A DNA stretch of 64,000 nt from Acidobacteriota bacterium (GTDB taxonomy: Bacteria > Acidobacteriota > Terriglobia > Terriglobales > SCQP01). This document shows, one piece after another, positions 36,609 through 46,190 of the stretch. The stretch spans positions 1 through 64,000 of the forward strand of contig DAIDIE010000019.1 in NCBI GenBank assembly GCA_027459505.1, given 5' to 3'. The first letter of the stretch is position 1. Each line of letters begins with the position of its first letter. A program made the translations under genes and the position numbers. The notes beneath the pieces were generated by a model. The model saw only the letters and a list, made by a program, of their open reading frames with translations. It had not been told where the DNA came from and did no database searches.

Positions 36609-37031
36609 TCAAGCCTCGGGTAGGCCATGCCGGCGGAGTAATGCCGGCAGGTTTTGGGAAAAAGCCGAGCGCGGCATGACCATGTCGCAACCGGCTTCCT
36701 GGGCCTTATGCTTCAGGTCCGCGTCGAGGTGGCTGACAAAGCCGACCAGGGATGTCTTCTTCAGCGCGCTGTTGTGGCGCACCTTCGAGATCATGGCGAC
36801 CGGCTTGGCGTTGGCGTTATTGAGGTCAACGATAATCAACGCGGGCGCCGGTTCGGCCTCCAGCCGGGGCAGGAGGTCGCGATCGGTTTTCACGAACTCG
36901 ACCTGGACGCCCAGCTTGCGCGCGGTCTCCTGGATCTTGGCCAAGAAGAACAGGTCCTCGATGACGGCGTAGATTTTTCTGCTGACCACCGCGTTGGTGG
37001 ACGCAACGATTTGAGTTGAGCTTGCACTCAC
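36609..37031 (-). CDS. Receiver-like (REC fold) protein
   Basis: 140 residues using GTG 37031, with GAGG five bases upstream. The frame is open to a TTG at 37175, but that part encodes a Ser/His repeat from a 12-base tandem duplication and lacks a start signal. The fold looks like a response-regulator receiver: strand RKIYAVIEDLFFLAKI (acidic pair E-D), central strand LIIVDLNNANAKP with the candidate phospho-Asp, then SLVGFVSHLDAD and GCDMVMPRSAF, where the usual Lys of strand 5 is replaced by Arg. Probably a stand-alone or degenerate receiver. Confidence 0.6.
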   Translation of the reverse strand: MSASSTQIVASTNAVVSRKIYAVIEDLFFLAKIQETARKLGVQVEFVKTDRDLLPRLEAEPAPALIIVDLNNANAKPVAMISKVRHNSALKKTSLVGFVSHLDADLKHKAQEAGCDMVMPRSAFSQNLPALLRRHGLPEA

Positions 37032-37217
37032 GAATGCCTCATTGGCCGGTGTGCCCGGCCCTGGTGAACTGTGGCTTGAACTGTGGCTGCTGAACTGGCT
37101 ATTCCCATCGATCACTGGGAATACACACTTGCCTGCCCTCGTCGGAATCCCTCGCGGAATTCGCTCCACACGCAAAACCGTTTTACACGCAAAACGAGCC
37201 AGGGCCGAGTCGATTCG

Positions 37218-37361
37218 AGTTCGAAATCGCAGGCCGAAGTCGTAGCGACGGTCCGGGGTTGCCGTTTAGGTCCCGCACCGCTGGCGACTAATCAAGCCCG
37301 GCCACCATCCATGAGCTTCGGCCGGACACCGAAGCGGGTGGAATAAAAGCGGCCGTGCCGC
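37218..37361. repeat. Dispersed intergenic element, copy B
   Basis: Part of a 470-base gap (37032-37501) without genes. The left part (TTCGAAATCGCAGGCCGAAG..., GGTCCGGGGTTGCC) and GGCCACCATC match copy C (41659-41821), and the right part (CGAAGCGGGTGGAATAAAAG) matches copy A. Ends with the hairpin GCGGC-CGT-GCCGC (37349-37361). A small inverted repeat ATTCCCA/TGGGAAT lies nearby at 37101-37122, and a 12-base tandem duplication (TGAACTGTGGCT) at about 37065-37088. Confidence 0.72.
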
Positions 37362-37501
37362 TGTTGGCCCGCAACTGTGGCGCGGCGAGCGCTCGCGCTC
37401 CCGATGCTTCGGACAGGGAATAACGGCGCGTTGAACGGCCAGCCCTGTATTAAACGGGAACTGTGCGCATCATAGCTTCGACTTGGCTACGAAGCAAGCA
37501 C

Positions 37502-38167
37502 TTACCGTTTAGATGTCGCTGACGGCCGGAATGGTGCACCGCCCCGGGTTGAATTGCCGCTCCCATGGGTGGAATTGCCGCCAGAAACGGGCGAACGGTG
37601 GCGAACGCGGTGGCCCGGTGCCGGCGCCAAGGATTTTTCCTTGAATAAGGTGGCCATTTCCACCGCGGCGAGCGCTGCTTCCATGCCTTTGTTGCCCGCT
37701 TTCAGGCCAGCGCGATTGACGGTCTCTTCCAGCGTCTCGCAGGTCAGCACCCCAAAAGCATGGGGTACGCCCGTGAGCAGCGCGCTTTGGCCAATACCGC
37801 GGGTGACCTCCCGGCTGATGTAGTCAAAATGGGGCGTCTCGCCACGCAGGATCAGGCCTATGCAGAGGATGCTCTGAAAACGCCCGGTTTGAGCGGCCTT
37901 TTGCGCCGCGGCTGGAATCTCGAAGGCGCCGGGCACGCGAATAATTTCCAGGTCTCCGGAGCGCGCCCCCATGCGCAGCAGCGTGTCCAGCGCGCTCTCC
38001 AACAGCCGTTCGGTGATAAAGCTGTTGAAACGGCTGACCACCAGCGCGAAGCGCAAGCCGTGGGCCTGCAGTTTGCCGCTATGCGCGCGGCTGCGGCGGA
38101 TATGAGGAAAATTGGCGGGTTGCGACACCGCCTGGGGCGTGATGGCGCCGTGTTTGCTTCTTTTCAC
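37502..38167 (-). CDS. ribH: 6,7-dimethyl-8-ribityllumazine synthase with N- and C-terminal extensions
   Basis: 221 residues, against about 155 for the family. The core (about 38-180) has FALVVSRFNSFITERLLESA, the phosphate/substrate part VPGAFEIPAAAQKAA, and the catalytic His in GETPHFDYISREVTRG. It makes lumazine, the last-but-one step to riboflavin. The N-terminal 37 residues are basic; the C-terminal 40 are low-complexity with repeats of G-N-S-T. Start is GTG 38167, overlapping the upstream crotonase stop by 4 bases (GTGA). No other rib genes are near. Confidence 0.9.
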   Translation of the reverse strand: MKRSKHGAITPQAVSQPANFPHIRRSRAHSGKLQAHGLRFALVVSRFNSFITERLLESALDTLLRMGARSGDLEIIRVPGAFEIPAAAQKAAQTGRFQSILCIGLILRGETPHFDYISREVTRGIGQSALLTGVPHAFGVLTCETLEETVNRAGLKAGNKGMEAALAAVEMATLFKEKSLAPAPGHRVRHRSPVSGGNSTHGSGNSTRGGAPFRPSATSKR

Positions 38168-38949
38168 TGACCTTTAAACTCCGGTTTCCGTTTCTGCAGG
38201 AAGGCGCTGGTGCCTTCCCGTCCATCTTCACTGCTGCACGCCTGGGCGAAGAGGCTGCGCTCCAGCGCCAGCCCCTGCTCCAGCGGCAACAAGCGCGCCT
38301 GTTTGACGGCCGTGCGGGCCAACTCCAGCGCCAATGGGCTGTGCGCGGCAATCGCCAGCGCCAAGGCTTGCGCTTGATCCCGCAGCTCTCGTTCGGGCAC
38401 TACCTGGTTGACCAAACCCAGCCGCAGTGCCTCAGCGGCACGGACCGGTTGCGCGCTCAGGATCATCTGCAACGCTGGCCCACTGCCAATCAACTGCGCG
38501 AGCCGCTGCGTTCCTCCGTAGCCTGGAATCAGCCCCAGGCTCACCTCCGGCAAACCCAGGCGCGCACCCTCGGAGGCGATGCGAAGGTCGCAGGCAAGGG
38601 CCAGTTCAAGCCCTCCGCCCAGCGCCCAACCCCGGATGACGGCAATGCTGGGCTTGCCCAGCAGTTCCAGCATGCGGAAAACCTGCTGGCCGCGTTCCGC
38701 GGTTTCATACGCTTCCAGGGTCGACAACCCACTCAATTCGTTCAGGTCGGCGCCGGCGATAAACGCCTTTTCCCCCGCCCCACTGACCAGCACCACGCGC
38801 GCGTCTTTGCGATGGCGTATCTGCTGCAGGGCCTCCTGCAGCTCGGTCATCAGCTCACGGTTGAGGGCATTGTGCTTTTCCGGGCGATTGACAGTGAGCC
38901 AGCACAACGGCCCGTCATAGCTAACCTGGAGATGAGAAGAATCGCTCAC
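38164..38949 (-). CDS. Enoyl-CoA hydratase/isomerase (crotonase family)
   Basis: 261 residues. Crotonase signature is complete: NRPEKHNALN, oxyanion loop AFIAGADLNEL, AVIRGWALGGGLELALACD with catalytic Glu115, and Glu135 in LPEVSLGLIPGYGGTQRL. Both Glu residues suggest real hydratase activity. C-terminus ends LQKRKPEFKG, usual for the family. Stop overlaps the ribH start, so the two are translationally coupled although they belong to different pathways. Confidence 0.9.
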   Translation of the reverse strand: MSDSSHLQVSYDGPLCWLTVNRPEKHNALNRELMTELQEALQQIRHRKDARVVLVSGAGEKAFIAGADLNELSGLSTLEAYETAERGQQVFRMLELLGKPSIAVIRGWALGGGLELALACDLRIASEGARLGLPEVSLGLIPGYGGTQRLAQLIGSGPALQMILSAQPVRAAEALRLGLVNQVVPERELRDQAQALALAIAAHSPLALELARTAVKQARLLPLEQGLALERSLFAQACSSEDGREGTSAFLQKRKPEFKGQ

Positions 38950-38991
38950 CTTTCCCCCTCTTCAGCCCCGAAAGCAAGTATTTGCGCTTCC

Positions 38992-41535
38992 TTAGGGCTG
39001 TACTTGAGCCAGAGCGGCGGCCTGCACCACGCGAATGGGGCGGGCTGGCTCGGCGCGATGTACAGCCAGAGCGCGCGCGGCGCGGTCCAGCACGTCGGTG
39101 GCGATGTCTTCGGGCGAGAGATCCGGAGCGGGGGCGATCTCGGCCGCGCCCGCCGCCAGTAGCAGAGGACGGCCATCCGGCCAGGCAAAGTCAGACAAGA
39201 CACTGCGCAGTTTCTGAAAGATCGCCGCACAATTGACGGCAATGGTGTCGGGCAGCACCAGGACAAACAGGTTGGGACGAAGCTGCGCCACACTGTCATT
39301 GCTGCGGATGTAAGAGGTGATCTTCTGCGAAAGGCGCTCCATCCAGTCTTTCATGCCCTCATGCTGCGGCACGGTTGAGCGCAACAGTTCCAGGTACATG
39401 ACCGCGACGTTGGAGTTCTGGTCCAGCGCGCGCGAGCATTCCGCCACCAGAACCTCGAGCATCGAGGAGACGCGCAACAGGCCCGTGCGCTCGTCGGATA
39501 TGGTGAACTGCCGCAGCAATGCTCTGAGCCGGGCATTGGCCAGGGCCAAAACCATCTGGTCAGTCAGGCTAGCCAGCACCTCGGCATCGCGGCTGGCCCA
39601 GGCTCGGCCGCCACCGCAGGACTCCAGTACGACCACGCCGCTGACGTTACCGCCCTCTTCCAGCGGCTGTGCAATCAGGGTGTCAATCCCAAGCCGCTCC
39701 AAAATCTGCGCGATCTGCGGGTTCTCATTGAGCCGCGGCAGACATAAGGTGCGAACTCCAGCGGGCGGAATCTGGCTCTCGATCAAGGTCAACAACCGCG
39801 CCACTGAGGCCGGATCGGAACTATGCATGCCCGGGGCGCAGTATTCAACCACGTTCGACGGAGGCTGGCCGGAATTGAATTTCGCCGCCAGGCAGCGGTC
39901 CGCCTTCCACAGCCGGCCGAAGTGATTGACGGCGGTAAAGAAGATCCGCTTCGGAGAGGGCTCGCGGTGCAGCGCTCGAATGACAGGATGAATTTGCGCC
40001 AGCCCCAGAGTGTCGGCGGCCGGCGGCGCTTCCGCAACCGCGGCGGCTACCGGACGGGCTGGGGCCGCTGGACCGCTTGGCCGGGCGGCGGCCGGCGCCG
40101 CTCCACCGCGCGGCGCGGCGACAGGGCGAACCTTGACTCCAGTGGCCTCAAAAATTTTGGCCAGGCGGGGATTGTTGGCCTCTTCTCCGGCATAGAGCCG
40201 CGCCAGCGTCTGCGCTCGCTCACGCGCTTGGTCCATCAGGTTGTACTGCAGGAAGATCTCTGCCTGCAGAATCAGGTCATCCAAAGAGGTTGGCGCGGAC
40301 TCTTCTGGAACTTTGCTCTCTGGCCGTTCCGCCGGACTAACGCCGGGAGCGGGCGCCAAACGGTTCCCCAGCGTCTGAAAGCGGCGTTCTTCAATGCGTC
40401 CCCGCAGCGACTCGCGGCGATCATTGGCGCTGGGCTCATAGGGGTCCAGGTTAATGACGCGCTCCAGCAGGTCGGCAGCCTGCCGGAAGTTGCCCGCGGC
40501 AAACGCAAAATCAAAGCTCTGGTAGAGCGCCCGGATGAGCTTGGTTTCCTGTCCGGTGCGTTGGAACGCCTCCGCCAGGAAGCCCAGGATACTCTCTTCA
40601 TGAGCTTCGGAGAGAACGGAGTCGAGCGTTGACAGCCAGGGCGCCCGCCGTTGGTCGCTGCCGGCGCGGAACTCCAGGGCCGCACCCAGGCGAACGGCCT
40701 GTTTGCTCCCGTTGCGGGCCAGGACCTTCAGGCAGCGCAGACCGCGATCAAACCATTCCCCGGCGCCATCCAGGTTTGGCTCAATCAGATCGCGCGCGGC
40801 GTCGCCCTGATTGTTGGCCAGCAGCGTTTCCGCCAACACGGCGGCGATCTGCGGATCGTTTTCGGCTTCTCCTGAAAGGGGCTGCAGCACGGCCAGCGCG
40901 GTGGTGGCCTGCCCCGCCTTGAGCAGAGAACGCGCGTAGCGCAACCGGATGTCGTCCCGGTTGGGCATCAGGCGCAAAGCCTTTTCTAGCAGGCCGGGAT
41001 CTTCCTTGGAAAGCTCGGCGGCGGTGGAGCAAACCTGAGCGGCAAACTCGCGTTCGCCCGCGGCTTCCGCCCGCGCCAGAATCTCCATGCAGGTGGAGTA
41101 GTCGCGCGGATTGAGACGAAAAACGTTGCGCCAGGCGGTGAGCTCCTGCTCGGTGGAACCCGCGGTGCGGAAGGCCGCCGCGGCCGCGCGGAACGCTTTC
41201 TCGGCATCCAGCGGCAGCCGCGCGCTCTCCAGCAGGTTGGCAAAAACGATGTAGTGGTTACCCGGCTGTTTCTGGATTTCCTGCAGGCGTTGAAAGAGCG
41301 CCTGCGCCTCGGTCACGCGGCGCAACCGCGCTTTGCGCTCAAAGCGCTGCCATAACCACTCCGCCGCGACGGTACGCTGATTATTGGCCACCAGCAAATC
41401 GACCACAGACTGTAGGAGAGCGTCGTCGTCGGGCCGCTCGGCCAACGACTCCTGCAATTCGCGCAGGGCCTCATCCGACTTGCCGCGGCGCAGCAGTTTG
41501 TCGGCCTTTTCCATCAGTTTGAGGTCGTCGGCCAT
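38992..41535 (-). CDS. TPR / GAF protein with degenerate GGDEF-like C-terminus
   Basis: 847 residues. About 1-400 is a set of TPR helices (e.g. LLRRGKSDEALRELQESLAE); a Pro/Ala-rich linker follows near 475-515; then a GAF-like domain (about 560-670, with LIAQPLEEGGNVSGVVVLES); last a diguanylate cyclase-like fold starting TISDERTGLLRVSSMLEVLV. The GGDEF loop is replaced by R-P-N-L-F (about 753-757) in QLRPNLFVLVLP, so cyclase activity is unlikely; it may bind nucleotide or serve as a protein-contact site. No signal peptide, so cytosolic. Function unknown. Confidence 0.72.
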   Translation of the reverse strand: MADDLKLMEKADKLLRRGKSDEALRELQESLAERPDDDALLQSVVDLLVANNQRTVAAEWLWQRFERKARLRRVTEAQALFQRLQEIQKQPGNHYIVFANLLESARLPLDAEKAFRAAAAAFRTAGSTEQELTAWRNVFRLNPRDYSTCMEILARAEAAGEREFAAQVCSTAAELSKEDPGLLEKALRLMPNRDDIRLRYARSLLKAGQATTALAVLQPLSGEAENDPQIAAVLAETLLANNQGDAARDLIEPNLDGAGEWFDRGLRCLKVLARNGSKQAVRLGAALEFRAGSDQRRAPWLSTLDSVLSEAHEESILGFLAEAFQRTGQETKLIRALYQSFDFAFAAGNFRQAADLLERVINLDPYEPSANDRRESLRGRIEERRFQTLGNRLAPAPGVSPAERPESKVPEESAPTSLDDLILQAEIFLQYNLMDQARERAQTLARLYAGEEANNPRLAKIFEATGVKVRPVAAPRGGAAPAAARPSGPAAPARPVAAAVAEAPPAADTLGLAQIHPVIRALHREPSPKRIFFTAVNHFGRLWKADRCLAAKFNSGQPPSNVVEYCAPGMHSSDPASVARLLTLIESQIPPAGVRTLCLPRLNENPQIAQILERLGIDTLIAQPLEEGGNVSGVVVLESCGGGRAWASRDAEVLASLTDQMVLALANARLRALLRQFTISDERTGLLRVSSMLEVLVAECSRALDQNSNVAVMYLELLRSTVPQHEGMKDWMERLSQKITSYIRSNDSVAQLRPNLFVLVLPDTIAVNCAAIFQKLRSVLSDFAWPDGRPLLLAAGAAEIAPAPDLSPEDIATDVLDRAARALAVHRAEPARPIRVVQAAALAQVQP

Positions 41536-42029
41536 AAAAAGGAGGGCAGTTCGGCATTATAGCGGCTGTCCTTGCTTGACAGCTACTCCGCATTTAAGAT
41601 CGTCTCATTTTGGTTACGTCTTGAGAACAAAACCAGCTAGACTCGCCTCAAACTGATTTCGACTTCGACGCCCCAGGCCGAACTGACAGCAGCGGTCCGG
41701 GCTTGCCTTTAAGGCGAACAAGGCTCGGCCACCATCTGCGTCTGCGCCGCGCCCTCGACGCGGGTTAAAGGCCCAACTGGGACCGGGTAGCCGCGAACGG
41801 GGTGGAAAACGGCCGTGCCGCCCCTGGTCCGAGCAATTCGGGGCTGCCGCGCGCTGCTGGCTGGCGCAGGGGCCGAAGCCCTACCCCTCGTGTAAAGTGG
41901 AAGCAAGCCTCCCGATCTGAGCGCCGAACTGCCTGGGGCACGCTTCCGGCCGGGCTCCGGGCTGGAGCCTGTGGCGGGGTATCCCCCTTCCAGGCTCAAT
42001 CCGCGGAAGGCCAGACGCTTTAGTTTTAC
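41536..42029. other. 494-base gap upstream of lepA
   Basis: Divergent region between the TPR/GAF gene and lepA. It holds copy C of the dispersed element (41659-41821). The right part is GC-rich with a CTCGTGTAAAGTGG segment near 41890 that could be a minus-10. No gene is supported. lepA itself has no Shine-Dalgarno, only a T-rich TTTAGTTTTAC directly before ATG. Confidence 0.45.
41659..41821. repeat. Dispersed intergenic element, copy C
   Basis: Shares with copy B the blocks CAGGCCGAA, GCGGTCCGGG-TTGCC and CGGCCACCATC in the same order, and ends with CGGC-CGT-GCCG (41810-41820). Copy length about 160 bases. Pairwise match is clear but not perfect, so the family is old or fast-evolving. Confidence 0.7.
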
Positions 42030-43829
42030 ATGGATACTCAGTACATTCGCAATTTCTCCATCGTTGCCCATATTGACCACGGCAAAAGCACGCTGGCGGA
42101 TCGGCTCCTGGAGCGCACCGGTGCCCTCACGGCCCGCGAAATGCAGGCTCAGGTGCTGGATGCCATGGATTTGGAACGGGAGCGCGGAATCACCATCAAA
42201 GCGCATGCCGTACGCCTGAATTATGAGGCCCGCAATGGCCAGACCTACCAACTAAATCTGATCGATACGCCGGGCCACGTGGATTTTTCCTATGAGGTCT
42301 CGCGGAGTCTGGCCGCCTGCGAAGGCGCCTTGCTGGTGGTCGACGCGGCGCAGGGCGTGGAGGCGCAGACTGTCGCCAACGCCTATCTGGCGGTGAATCA
42401 GGGGCTGACGGTGGTCCCGGTGATCAACAAGGTCGACCTGCCCAGCGCTGAGGTGGATCGAGTGCGCGAGCAAATTGAGCACGTGATCGGTCTGGACGCC
42501 TCCGATGCTGTTCTGGCGAGCGCGAAAACCGGCCTGGGGACTGACGAGGTTCTGGAAGCGGTAGTCCACCGCATTCCTCCTCCCAGCGGCGATCCTGCGG
42601 CGCCGCTGCAGGCGCTGCTCTTTGATTCCTGGTTTGATCCCTACCGGGGCGTGATCATTCTGGTGAAGGTGGTGCAGGGCCGTCTGAGCCGCGGACAGCG
42701 CATCCGCCTGATGGCCAACGGACAGCGGTATCAGGTCGAGATGCTGGGGGTACGCACCCCGAAAACCGTTGAAGTGGAGACCCTGTCAGCCGGCGAAGCG
42801 GGTCTCATGATCTGCAACATCAAGCGCGTTGCTGACGCGCAGATTGGTGACACCATAACTGACGATGAACGCCCGGCGGACGAGCCGCTGCCGGGATTTC
42901 AGGAAATCAAGCCCATGGTCTTCGCCGGACTTTATCCGGTCGAAACCGACCGCCATGGCGAACTCCGCGACGCCCTGGAGAAGCTGCGGCTCAACGATGC
43001 CTCGTTCTTTTTCGAGCCGGAGAGTTCCGCCGCCCTCGGTTTTGGGTTCCGCTGCGGTTTTCTCGGGCTGCTGCACATGGAAATCGTGCAGGAACGGCTG
43101 GAACGCGAGTTCAACCTGGACCTCATCGTTACCGCCCCTGGCGTGCGCTATCGCGTGGTGCTGCACAACGGCGATCTGGTTGAAATCGACAACCCGGCAA
43201 AATTGCCGTCGCCCGGGGAGATCACGAAAGTCGAAGAGCCGGTCATTACCGCCACCATCATCTCCAACGAGGAATCGCTGGGCGGCATTTTGAAGCTTTG
43301 CGACGAAAAGCGCGGCGTGCAGAAGGGCTTTGAGTTTCTCGGGCCAGGCCGCGTCATGCTCACCTACGAGTTGCCGCTCAATGAAATCGTTCTGGACTTC
43401 TATGACCGTCTCAAGTCGGCTTCGCGCGGCTACGCTTCGCTCGACTACCACCTGAGCGGATACTGGGATTCCGCGCTGGTCAAACTCGACATCCTGGTCA
43501 ACAATGAGCCGGTCGACGCCCTTTCGCTGATCGTGCACCGCGACAAAGCCTACGAGCGGGGGCGCGCGCTCGCCGCCAAGATGAAAGAGCTGATCCCGCG
43601 GCAGATGTTTGAGGTCCCCATCCAGGCCGCCATTGGGGGCAAAGTCATTGCCCGCGAAACGGTGAAGTCCATCGGCAAAAACGTTCTCGCCAAGTGCTAC
43701 GGCGGCGATATCACCCGCAAGCGCAAACTGCTGGAGAAGCAAAAAGAAGGAAAGAAGCGCATGAAGCGGGTGGGCAAAGTGGAGATTCCCCAGGAAGCTT
43801 TCCTGGCTGTGCTGAAGGTCAACGAATAG
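42030..43829 (+). CDS. lepA: Elongation factor 4 (LepA)
   Basis: 599 residues, normal for the family. GTPase motifs: G1 A-H-I-D-H-G-K-S-T (13-21), [10 protein letters not shown] (switch I end), DTPGHVDF (G3) and NKVD (G4). The special C-terminal domain ends with [32 protein letters not shown] sequence (quoted in part: [20 protein letters not shown]). EF4 back-translocates or remodels stalled ribosomes. ATG 42030 starts directly at [16 protein letters not shown]. Confidence 0.96.
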   Translation: MDTQYIRNFSIVAHIDHGKSTLADRLLERTGALTAREMQAQVLDAMDLERERGITIKAHAVRLNYEARNGQTYQLNLIDTPGHVDFSYEVSRSLAACEGALLVVDAAQGVEAQTVANAYLAVNQGLTVVPVINKVDLPSAEVDRVREQIEHVIGLDASDAVLASAKTGLGTDEVLEAVVHRIPPPSGDPAAPLQALLFDSWFDPYRGVIILVKVVQGRLSRGQRIRLMANGQRYQVEMLGVRTPKTVEVETLSAGEAGLMICNIKRVADAQIGDTITDDERPADEPLPGFQEIKPMVFAGLYPVETDRHGELRDALEKLRLNDASFFFEPESSAALGFGFRCGFLGLLHMEIVQERLEREFNLDLIVTAPGVRYRVVLHNGDLVEIDNPAKLPSPGEITKVEEPVITATIISNEESLGGILKLCDEKRGVQKGFEFLGPGRVMLTYELPLNEIVLDFYDRLKSASRGYASLDYHLSGYWDSALVKLDILVNNEPVDALSLIVHRDKAYERGRALAAKMKELIPRQMFEVPIQAAIGGKVIARETVKSIGKNVLAKCYGGDITRKRKLLEKQKEGKKRMKRVGKVEIPQEAFLAVLKVNE

Positions 43830-43832
43830 CGC

Positions 43833-44270
43833 CTAATGCACTGCCGACGGCTGCCGCAGGGGCGCCGCCAACTCCGGCCGCAGCCCGCGCCTGGTGACGG
43901 GCGCCACTAAAAGCACAGCCTGGACAGCGGCCAGAACCCCCGCCCAATGCATCAGCAATCCGCTGGCAACGGTGAGCAGTAGCACCTTTCGCCAGCTCCC
44001 AAACGTATTTCGCAGCAGGTAGGCGTTGGCCAACACCAGCCAGAGGACAGCATAGCCAAAGAGCAGGAGTGCGCCTACCTTGGGCCACTGTGAAGTCCAG
44101 AGGAGCAGGTCTCCCCAGGGCCGCAGGAGACCGCTGAGCGGCCTGTACTGCACGAAAGTGCCGGTAATGAGACGGTGAACCGCCTGTACCAGGTCCCAGG
44201 TGCCAAAGCACAGCCCTATGCCAATCGCCAATTTGCCGCTCAGTGGGGGTGAAAAGGAAGCTTCGGGCAT
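43833..44270 (-). CDS. Hypothetical four-helix membrane protein
   Basis: 145 residues from ATG 44270. Hydrophobic segments at about 12-32, 62-82, 92-112 and 110-128; short loops; a positively charged C-terminal tail. No family recognised. It converges with lepA (4 bases between the two stop codons) and lies just beyond the minus-strand terminator that closes pgeF, so it should have its own promoter near 44280-44300. Confidence 0.6.
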   Translation of the reverse strand: MPEASFSPPLSGKLAIGIGLCFGTWDLVQAVHRLITGTFVQYRPLSGLLRPWGDLLLWTSQWPKVGALLLFGYAVLWLVLANAYLLRNTFGSWRKVLLLTVASGLLMHWAGVLAAVQAVLLVAPVTRRGLRPELAAPLRQPSAVH

Positions 44271-44302
44271 AGGGAAAGCTCATTTTACCCGGAAGCGTTT
44301 TC

Positions 44303-44342
44303 TTGAAAGAGAAAAGGGCGCGGGGAGGTCGGACCGCGCCCT
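44303..44342 (-). terminator. Rho-independent terminator (minus strand) after pgeF
   Basis: Stem AGGGCGCGG (44315-44323) / CCGCGCCCT (44334-44342), 9 bp; on the minus strand it is followed by TTTTCTCTTTC. Confidence 0.85.
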
Positions 44343-44475
44343 ATGGGGATTCTACTGCCCGAATTGAAACCAGTATTGTTCAGATCCTCTCAGGAAGCAA
44401 TTAAAAAATTTGCAAAATTGTTACAACCCGCATTGTTCCTGCTGCGACAACGTAAATGCAGGAACTGTCAAATCG

Positions 44476-45606
44476 CTATTCCGCCAATCCCCCCAGGCGA
44501 ATGCCAATGGCTGCCGCCATCCTGCCCGTCTTTCCCTGCTCCCTGCGATGCGAGAAAAAGAGATCGGTGCGGCAGGCGGTGCAATACGGCAGAACCTCGA
44601 TTTGGGCCGCCTGCAGTCCCATCTTCAGCAATTGCTGCCGGTTTGCCTCAGCCAAATCCAATCGTGCAGGGGTTTCCGGATTCCACCGTGGGTCATAGGG
44701 GTGGCCCGGCGGCGCACCCGTCATAAAAAGCATCGGGTATCGGCTGCGTACAGGGTCGTCTTCCGCCTCTGACAGCAGGGCCTTGGCGTAGTCAAAGCGG
44801 GCCTCGAATGCCTGCACGACTTCCGGGCCAACCTCATAGCAGCAACCGCGAATTCCTGGGCCGATCACCGCGCGCAGATCCGCGAGACGGCTGCCGGCAC
44901 GCAGTAATTCTCCCACCGTCTTCTCGACGATGCGATCCAGTGTGCCCCGCCAACCGGCATGGATGGCCGCTACGCGGCGCTGCTTGATATCGGCGAGCAG
45001 AATGGGGGTGCAGTCGGCTGTACGGACGGTAAGCAGAAAGCCCTCCGCCTGGGTCCACAGGGCATCACCGGCCAAATCCTGCTGAAGCTGCTCAGGAACG
45101 CGCCATACCAGGCTGGAATGAATCTGGCGCGCTTCCGTCCAGCTCAACTTCTGGGCTTTCAAAAGCTGTTGAAACAAACGGCGGTTTTCCTGGACGTTTG
45201 CCGCCGTATCCTCCTCGGTGAAGCCCAGATTGAGTTCCCCGGGCCGTGATCCTTGAACTCTTTTCCAGCCAGCCTTGATGGCTGCCTTGCCGCGCAAGGT
45301 GCGTCCAAGCACACGGCTTTGCGGGACGGGGCCAAATGCGGGGCTGACCCCGCCAAGGCGGGTACTGAAGCCGTGCACAAGCCATTTGTAGGGCGCGAGC
45401 AGACTGGAACGCAACACCGTGCCCGCTTCTCCCGCATGGGCTATCTTGACGGATTTCGACCCGGCCGCCTGCTTTCCAGTTAGAGCCTTTCGCACAGCAG
45501 CGCCGCGATTGCCGGGCCCGGCATGCGCGTCTTTCCGCCTGCTTGCTTTGCGTGCTGGAGCAGCAGCTTTCCGCCGCGGAGGAGATTTTTCAGAGCGAGG
45601 AGCCAT
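44476..45606 (-). CDS. pgeF: Peptidoglycan editing factor PgeF (YfiH/laccase-domain family) with basic N-terminal extension
   Basis: 376 residues from ATG 45606 (MAPRSEKSPPRRK; an ATG 9 bases upstream is also possible). The conserved core begins around WLVHGFSTRLGGVS and carries the metal/catalytic residues: RQIHSS, TADC in VRTADCTPILLAD and HAGWRG. It is a zinc-dependent purine nucleoside-related or muropeptide-editing enzyme in published work. The first 65 residues are Lys/Arg/Ala-rich and unlike the family, which usually starts directly with the core (about 250 residues). It is followed by a membrane gene 57 bases upstream on the same strand. Confidence 0.85.
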   Translation of the reverse strand: MAPRSEKSPPRRKAAAPARKASRRKDAHAGPGNRGAAVRKALTGKQAAGSKSVKIAHAGEAGTVLRSSLLAPYKWLVHGFSTRLGGVSPAFGPVPQSRVLGRTLRGKAAIKAGWKRVQGSRPGELNLGFTEEDTAANVQENRRLFQQLLKAQKLSWTEARQIHSSLVWRVPEQLQQDLAGDALWTQAEGFLLTVRTADCTPILLADIKQRRVAAIHAGWRGTLDRIVEKTVGELLRAGSRLADLRAVIGPGIRGCCYEVGPEVVQAFEARFDYAKALLSEAEDDPVRSRYPMLFMTGAPPGHPYDPRWNPETPARLDLAEANRQQLLKMGLQAAQIEVLPYCTACRTDLFFSHRREQGKTGRMAAAIGIRLGGLAE

Positions 45607-45662
45607 CCCCCTCATTTTACGGGAGCAAGTGGACCAACTTCCGCGAGCGAGCTTAGGAGCAG

Positions 45663-46124
45663 TCAGCCGCGCGTATCCAGCCAACTGTCAAGCGACCACA
45701 GGGGGCGATCCTCCCCAAAAGCGAAGATCAGAAACAGCGCGGTCAGGATCAATGGGGGCAGCGCGCAAAAAAGATAGGAGGGCAGTTGCGCGGGAGCGGC
45801 ATTGCCGCAGGCCAAGAGCCAGTTGCAGCTTCCAGCGACGCCCAGCCACGAGACGCGGCGCAATTCAAAACCGATCAGCAGCGCCAAGCCAATGGTCAGC
45901 ATGTAAAATCCGAGTGTCCAAGCCAGTACGGCGGTGTGATGTAGTTCCAGCCGCAGTAAAGGCCGGTAAAAAACGTAAGCGTGCCGCATCGCCAGGTGCG
46001 CTTTCAAGCGTGTCGACATGCGCGAAACGTCCAACAGAATGGCCGTGGAAAAAGCGAGCGAGAGCATGCCTACGGCTATGCGCACGCAGGCGTGGATGTA
46101 CGCGGATTTGCGTACCACCGGCAT
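45663..46124 (-). CDS. Hypothetical membrane protein (DoxX-like topology)
   Basis: 153 residues from ATG 46124. Four membrane segments (about 12-30, 67-86, 92-110 and 118-137). A charged loop between helices 1 and 2 contains RHAYVFYRPLLRLELHH. The topology and the closing W-S-L-D-S-W-L-D resemble small DoxX-like proteins, but no family motif is certain. Upstream of pgeF on the same strand, divergent from the isomerase gene at 46191. Confidence 0.6.
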   Translation of the reverse strand: MPVVRKSAYIHACVRIAVGMLSLAFSTAILLDVSRMSTRLKAHLAMRHAYVFYRPLLRLELHHTAVLAWTLGFYMLTIGLALLIGFELRRVSWLGVAGSCNWLLACGNAAPAQLPSYLFCALPPLILTALFLIFAFGEDRPLWSLDSWLDTRG

Positions 46125-46190
46125 GAATGGCAGGATGTTAGCACTTCAGTGCTGTTATGCAAGCGGCAAATCCAGCGAGGTGAACACATT

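Noticed and set aside
45981..46190. N-terminal extension of the isomerase gene
   Set aside because: The Tat signal begins at ATG 46191 with a good ribosome binding site; the upstream part overlaps the divergent membrane gene.
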